Source of the DNA: Betaproteobacteria bacterium | GTDB lineage: Bacteria > Pseudomonadota > Gammaproteobacteria > Burkholderiales > Burkholderiaceae_D | Assembly: GCA_013287275.1 (NCBI GenBank) | Contig: JABDED010000008.1 | Coordinates: 1 to 62,586 of the forward strand | Reading direction: 5' to 3' | Length of the DNA: 62,586 nucleotides | Shown: positions 58,544 to 62,586 of the stretch, in pieces | Numbering within the stretch: position 1 is the stretch's first letter | Layout: every line of letters starts with the position of its first letter | Position numbers and translations under genes: made by a program | The notes under the pieces: model-generated | Databases searched by the model: none | Told to the model about the DNA's origin: nothing | The model's input: only the letters and a program-made list of their open reading frames with translations

Positions 58544-58975
58544 ATGCAAAGAGCAGCAATCCCCACGCTGAGCCAGCAACGCAGCGCGCAAGAGCAGCAG
58601 GCAGAGCAAACCGAAATCATCCACCACTGGCTGAACCAGTGGGCGCACTGGATGCGCAACAATGCCGCCGAGATCCGGCGCGACGTCGGCTATGGCAACG
58701 CCACGGTGGAAGGCAAGCAGATGATCACCAATTATTCCACTGCAGAAGACGACGGCACGCTGATCTGGGACCTGCGGCGCGAAAAGACCGTGCTGGATGT
58801 GGATGCACTGCTGAGCGATCTCAAGATACAGATGCCGTGGACCTGGTGGGCCATCTGTCACCAGCACGGCCTGTCCACCGTATGGAAATTCCCCAGGCTG
58901 GACCCGGAAGAGGCTTACTGGAATGCGGTGGAGGAACTGGGTTTGCTGACCGAAGAAAGAGGGCTGGTACTGTGA
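58544..58975 (+). CDS. Small protein of unknown function, possibly phage-derived
   Basis: 143 residues from the ATG at 58544 (AAGGA upstream). IIHHWLNQWAHWMRNNAAEI, RRDVGYGNATVEGKQMITNY, MPWTWWAICHQHGLSTVWKF and EAYWNAVEELGLL are notable for Trp and His content. The W-x-x-W-M-R opening and the compact length are reminiscent of phage late-antitermination-like proteins, but I cannot confirm a family. It follows the small winged-helix gene. Confidence 0.7.
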   Translation: MQRAAIPTLSQQRSAQEQQAEQTEIIHHWLNQWAHWMRNNAAEIRRDVGYGNATVEGKQMITNYSTAEDDGTLIWDLRREKTVLDVDALLSDLKIQMPWTWWAICHQHGLSTVWKFPRLDPEEAYWNAVEELGLLTEERGLVL

Positions 58976-59023
58976 GGGTTTCTTTCTGCCTTATCGAACT
59001 GTAGCGCTGTTTGCATCAGGCCT

Positions 59024-59071
59024 CACAAAGCATAAAGCCGGGTTCGCAAAAACCCGGCTTTATGCTTTGTG
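59024..59071. terminator. 21-bp perfect hairpin between convergent genes
   Basis: Left arm 59024-59044, loop 59045-59050, right arm 59051-59071; the arms are perfectly complementary over 21 bp. The AT-rich base of the stem and lack of a T-tract suggest a bidirectional terminator or barrier between the 58544 gene and prc. Confidence 0.75.
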
Positions 59072-59091
59072 AAACGATTTTGACCAGGGAA

Positions 59092-61236
59092 TCAGTCCTG
59101 CTTCTGGTCCGCCATGATGACCGCACCCGGCAGCACACGCGCCGCCAGTTTGCGATTGGTTTTCAGCAGGTCGACTTCATCGCCCAGCACATTGGCGGCC
59201 TCGTTCAAGATCACGTCCTTGGCATCCTTGCGCGCTTTTTCGGCGGCCAGGTCTGCCGTCAGGTTGCGTTCATTGGCTTGCAGGCCGTCGTCTTGCTGAT
59301 CCGATTTGTCCTTGCCGCCGTTGGCCTTGTCGCGCAATTTGGTCTTGGCTTCCTGCGCGTCGCGCTCCTTGCGGCGTTCAGCCTCGTTCAGCGAGATCAG
59401 GTTTTTCTTGCGCAGGGCCTTTGCCGTGCTGACGTCTTCCAGCAGGTACTGGAAGTCTTTTTCCTTCACGATGCGCGCTTCATAACGCATTTGCAGCAGC
59501 GGCAGCATGTCGGTCAAGTCGCCGGTGGGCTTGTAGTCTGCCGGCTTGATCTGCACCCAGGCCAGCGCATTGTCATAGCTGGATTCGCCAAAACTTTCGG
59601 TGTCCGATATGACAGGGAAGTTCAGGTCCGGCGTCACGCCGCGCAACTGTGTCGTGCCGCCGTTGATGCGGAAGAACTGGGCAACCGTCATTTTCAGCGC
59701 GCCATACTTGGGCTTGTCGCTTTGCGCAATCTGGTCCAGGTCGACCATGGTTTGCACCGTGCCTTTGCCGAAGCTGGGTTCGCCGATGATCAGGCCGCGG
59801 CCATAGTCCTGGATCGCCGCCGCAAAAATTTCCGACGCCGAGGCAGAACCGCGGTTGATCAGCACGCCCAGCGGGCCGTTCCAGACCACGCCGGCGCTAT
59901 TGTCGCTTTCCACGCTGACCTTGCCTTGCGAATTACGCTGCTGCACCACCGGGCCCTTGCCGATGAACAGGCTGGTCAGCTCCACCGCTTCGTTCAGCGA
60001 GCCGCCGCCGTTGTTGCGCAAATCGACCAGCACGGTATCGACCTTGTCTTTTTTCAGTTCTTCCAGCAGGCGGGCAACGTCGCGGGTGGCGCTCTTGAAG
60101 TCCTTGTCGCCCTTGCGGCGCGCATCAAAATCCTGATAGAAAGTGGGCAGGGAAATTACCCCGACCTGGCGTGTTGCAGTGCCGGTCTTGACCTTCATGA
60201 TGGTCTTTTTCGCGGATTGCTGCTCCAGCGTGATCTTGTCGCGGACCAGCGCGACCGTCTTGTGCTTGCCGTCCGGCCCTGCATCGGCCGGCAATACGTC
60301 CAGCAATACCTTGGAATCCTTGTCGCCGCGGATCAGCTTCACGACGTCGTCGATGCGCCAGCCCATGACCTCGGTCATTGCGCCTTTTTCGCCCTGGGCC
60401 ACGCCGACGATGCGGTCGCCCACGGCCAGCTTGCCGGAGGTTGCGGCCGGGCCGCCGGGCACCAGTTCGCGTATCGTCGTGTATTCATCCCTTTCCTGCA
60501 GCACGGCGCCTATGCCCACCAGCGACAGCTTCATCGCAATATCAAAATCCTCGGAAGCCTTGGGCCCCAGGTAATTGGTATGCGGCTCTATCGACATCGC
60601 ATAGGCGTTCATAAAGACCTGGAACACGTCCTCGCTCTTCATCTTGTACATGCGCGCCAGAGAACTATCATAGCGTTTTTGCAGCGTATCGCGGATCGCC
60701 TTGTCGTCCTTGCCGGCCAGCTTCAGGCGCAGCCAGTCGTTTTTTACGCGCTTGCGCCAGATATCATTGATTTCAGCGTCGGATTTTGCCCAGGGCTCTT
60801 TTTCCCGCGTCAATTCATAGCTTTCCTGCTGGTCGAAACTGAAACCCTTCGCCAGCAGGCTGCGCGCATAAGTCAGGCGCTCGGTGCTGCGCTTTTCGTA
60901 CAGGTTGAAAATCAGGAAGGGGATGTTCAGGTCTTCGCTGTATATAGCGTCATCCAGCTTGGTGCGCGCAGCGGCGAACTGGTCTACATCCGATTGCACG
61001 AAGAACAGTTTTTCCGGATCCAGCGATTTCAGGTAGCGGTCGAAAATCTTTTCCGACATCGCATCGTCCAGCGGCATCGCTTTATAGTGGAAGCGGGTCA
61101 GGAAACGCGCAGACAGGTTGGCAGCCTGGGATTGCTGCTGTAATGGCAACAACAATGGCGGCGCTGTAGCTTCCAGCGCGAATGCCTGCGTGGCCGTAGC
61201 AAATGCCAGCGCGATCCATAACAGTTTCTTCTTCAT
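59092..61236 (-). CDS. prc: Carboxy-terminal processing protease (Tsp/Prc)
   Basis: 714 residues from the ATG at 61236 (TTTGGAGATTGTGC upstream). A signal peptide ends near ATQAFA. A long N-terminal helical domain is followed by a PDZ domain (about 240-330; IRELVPGGPAATSGKLAVGD). The serine/lysine protease core has catalytic Ser in NRGSASASEIFAAAIQDY and Lys in EPSFGKGTVQTMVDL. A charged C-terminal DUF3340-type region closes it. Prc degrades periplasmic proteins and trims PBP3-type or peptidoglycan hydrolase substrates. The length equals E. coli Prc (about 680) plus a tail. Confidence 0.95.
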   Translation of the reverse strand: MKKKLLWIALAFATATQAFALEATAPPLLLPLQQQSQAANLSARFLTRFHYKAMPLDDAMSEKIFDRYLKSLDPEKLFFVQSDVDQFAAARTKLDDAIYSEDLNIPFLIFNLYEKRSTERLTYARSLLAKGFSFDQQESYELTREKEPWAKSDAEINDIWRKRVKNDWLRLKLAGKDDKAIRDTLQKRYDSSLARMYKMKSEDVFQVFMNAYAMSIEPHTNYLGPKASEDFDIAMKLSLVGIGAVLQERDEYTTIRELVPGGPAATSGKLAVGDRIVGVAQGEKGAMTEVMGWRIDDVVKLIRGDKDSKVLLDVLPADAGPDGKHKTVALVRDKITLEQQSAKKTIMKVKTGTATRQVGVISLPTFYQDFDARRKGDKDFKSATRDVARLLEELKKDKVDTVLVDLRNNGGGSLNEAVELTSLFIGKGPVVQQRNSQGKVSVESDNSAGVVWNGPLGVLINRGSASASEIFAAAIQDYGRGLIIGEPSFGKGTVQTMVDLDQIAQSDKPKYGALKMTVAQFFRINGGTTQLRGVTPDLNFPVISDTESFGESSYDNALAWVQIKPADYKPTGDLTDMLPLLQMRYEARIVKEKDFQYLLEDVSTAKALRKKNLISLNEAERRKERDAQEAKTKLRDKANGGKDKSDQQDDGLQANERNLTADLAAEKARKDAKDVILNEAANVLGDEVDLLKTNRKLAARVLPGAVIMADQKQD

Positions 61237-61913
61237 GCACAATCTCCAAAAATATTCAGCCAAGTATATATATTAGCTGGACGTATGCCAAATCAAGATC
61301 AGATGCATACTTTGTTGCAATGATTTACAAAGGGCCTACAAGTTTGATTTTCATCAGGGCTGGTTTAAATGCTGCTTCTCCAGACCGGTAAGCTTGATTT
61401 TCAACAGATATCTTCCCCTGATACTTCTGATATCGATGCCGCTGAAACGGGTTTTGAGTAAGACTCGCAATCGGCGAACATAGTTCACCAACTCCCTCTC
61501 CAGGGCGCAGAAAGGGTGAACATAAAACGGGTTTTGCATGAAGTTTGCTTTTTGTGAAGACAAATGCGCTAAATAATTTGGCATCTTTTAAATATATCGG
61601 CGGCTGCGTCATGGTACTAATCAATTCGAGAGGAAAATTCTCATCAAGATACGATGCCTTACTCTACGCTCAATCCCGTTGCAATGGAATCAGTACAACC
61701 CAGTACAACCCGTAAATCAGGCATTCGCATAGTGTAGAATGCTGGTCGCGCATCGCCGTATCCTGTCCGTGGCTAGCCAATGCCGGAGCGGGGCAGCCCT
61801 GCTTGCGGCCGCCATGCAATCCCGCCATCACAGGTCGATGAGTCGAACAATAAGGGCCAGCTTGATGCCAGGCCCCGCCGGTCTCCAGCCGGTATAAGAA
61901 ATGAAAGAAAAGA
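61237..61913. other. 677-bp region with only doubtful small frames
   Basis: Between prc (minus) and the ParB-like gene (plus). It is AT-rich near prc. One minus-strand frame (see the separate low-confidence entry) has a protein-like C-terminal part. No RNA gene or repeat was recognised. Confidence 0.4.
61354..61584 (-). CDS. Doubtful small hypothetical protein
   Basis: 76 residues. From an internal Met (MQNPFYVHPFCALERELVNY) the sequence is moderately protein-like and basic, with RLRVLLKTRFSGIDIRSIRG and RYLLKIKLTGLEKQHLNQP. No ribosome site stands out and base composition differs from neighbours. It could be a remnant of a transferred gene or non-coding. Confidence 0.2.
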   Translation of the reverse strand: MPNYLAHLSSQKANFMQNPFYVHPFCALERELVNYVRRLRVLLKTRFSGIDIRSIRGRYLLKIKLTGLEKQHLNQP

Positions 61914-62586
61914 ATGAACATCGTTATCAATGAAGAACTGCGCGCCTATATAGACCCGCTGACGGCCAATGAATATGCGGCGCTGGAGCGCAGCATCCTG
62001 GCGGAAGGCTGCCGCGATGCGCTGGTGCTGTGGGGCGACATGCTGATAGACGGGCATAACCGTTATGCGATCTGCCAGAAGCACGGCGTAGAGTTCAATA
62101 CTGTGCAAAATGCCAAGTTCAATACGATAGACGACGTGCAGCTGTGGATGATAGACAACCACCTGGCGCGCCGCAGCGTGACGGATTTCCAGCGCGGCGT
62201 GCTGGCCTTGCGCAAGAAAGAGATCATCGCCGCGCGCGCCAGCGCACAGCAAGAGAGTGCGCCTGCCGCGCCGGAACACGCATCCGCAGAAGCGGCGGCG
62301 GGTGCGCCGGAACCGTCGCGCCGCAGTACGCGCGAAGACGTGGCCAAGGCAGCCGGCATCAGCAGCAATACGATAGGCCAGATAGAAAGAATCACCAGGA
62401 CCGCCGCGCCGGAACTGGTAGCCGCGGTTCGGGCCGGCACCATCTCCATCAATGCCGCGGCGGCGGTCGCCTCCCTGCCCGCATCGGAGCAGGCCGCCGC
62501 CGTGGCCGGCGGCCGGAAAGAGCTGCAGCAGGCGGCAAAGCAGGTGCGCGAGATGAAGGCTTCCAGCAGGCCGCCCAAGCCAGCCA
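61914..62586 (+). CDS. ParB-like N-terminal domain protein (runs off window)
   Basis: The first 224 codons are present. MNIVINEELRAYIDPLTANE and YAALERSILAEGCRDALVLW followed by GDMLIDGHNRYAICQKHG form a ParB/Spo0J-type N-terminal nuclease-like domain. FNTIDDVQLWMIDNHLARRS and VTDFQRGVLALRKKEII continue it. After a linker, VAKAAGISSNTIGQIERITR and VRAGTISINAAAAVASLP resemble ParB-type helix-turn-helix elements. No ParA gene is adjacent in the window. It may be a mobile-element or plasmid-type regulator. Confidence 0.85.
   Translation, partial: MNIVINEELRAYIDPLTANEYAALERSILAEGCRDALVLWGDMLIDGHNRYAICQKHGVEFNTVQNAKFNTIDDVQLWMIDNHLARRSVTDFQRGVLALRKKEIIAARASAQQESAPAAPEHASAEAAAGAPEPSRRSTREDVAKAAGISSNTIGQIERITRTAAPELVAAVRAGTISINAAAAVASLPASEQAAAVAGGRKELQQAAKQVREMKASSRPPKPA

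Noticed and set aside
58166..58975. 269-codon frame spanning the winged-helix gene and beyond
   Set aside because: Its first half is the wrong frame of the winged-helix gene. Only the part from 58544, with its own ribosome site, is credible.
59011..61143. 710-codon open frame on the plus strand opposite prc
   Set aside because: It is the complement of a highly conserved protease gene. Its product lacks any domain pattern and has the Gln/His/Leu-rich composition of antisense GC-rich sequence.

Overview
The window looks like chromosome of a Gram-negative betaproteobacterium, most likely Burkholderiales and plausibly Oxalobacteraceae. I infer this from the moderately high GC, a PEP-CTERM sorting signal, many LysR regulators, lipoprotein signals, a proteobacterial Prc protease and class I PPK2. 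No rRNA, tRNA, CRISPR array or insertion sequence was recognised. Gene density is high and most genes are accessory: regulators, transporters and small enzymes.

Layout. 1-165 is the start of a chemotaxis receptor. 960-8336 holds a transglutaminase-like exported protein, a DUF5329 protein, a GNAT, an AraC regulator facing a GST, an XRE/MmyB regulator facing a methyltransferase with tandem promoters, and an exported MBL hydrolase. 8526-14684 holds an RNase H-like protein with a C-terminal 24-nt repeat, a POT peptide transporter, a patatin with membrane helices inserted in its catalytic domain, and PPK2. 15150-17985 is a PEP-CTERM locus with a sigma54-type promoter. 18116-18217 is a candidate orphan small RNA. 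18453-29089 has a BVMO-like flavoprotein, an NRAMP-related transporter, two head-GIN proteins, MFS transporters, an isomerase and a DUF2917 protein, plus LysR genes next to palindromes. 31267-33979 is a likely SDR/tautomerase/DsbA/hydrolase operon. 34680-41965 holds DUF2459, isochorismatase, EamA, GGDEF, MATE, an unrecognised zinc-ribbon membrane protein and ChaC. 42097-44633 is a three-gene DCC/membrane/TIGR01777 operon behind a strong promoter with a long palindromic operator. 44678-45912 is a PA0069-type radical SAM gene with a near-perfect LexA box. 46020-48917 is a large haem peroxidase/alpha-dioxygenase-like lipoprotein.

The most striking region is 49181-53816. Two DGPF-type YciI proteins, two VOC proteins, an SRPBCC protein and an HxlR repressor lie beside a gene for an ECF42-type sigma factor with a long C-terminal extension. 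Two promoter-like elements of identical architecture (TGTCGA, 17 bp, CGTCGTA) sit upstream of the first YciI gene and upstream of the operon that ends in the sigma factor. This suggests a self-activating sigma-factor circuit with no anti-sigma factor in sight.

54128-62586 holds a TonB-domain lipoprotein, a SnoaL-like protein, an M20 peptidase, a long CTT microsatellite, two small possibly mobile-element-derived genes, prc with a 21-bp perfect hairpin after it, and the start of a ParB-like gene that runs off the end.
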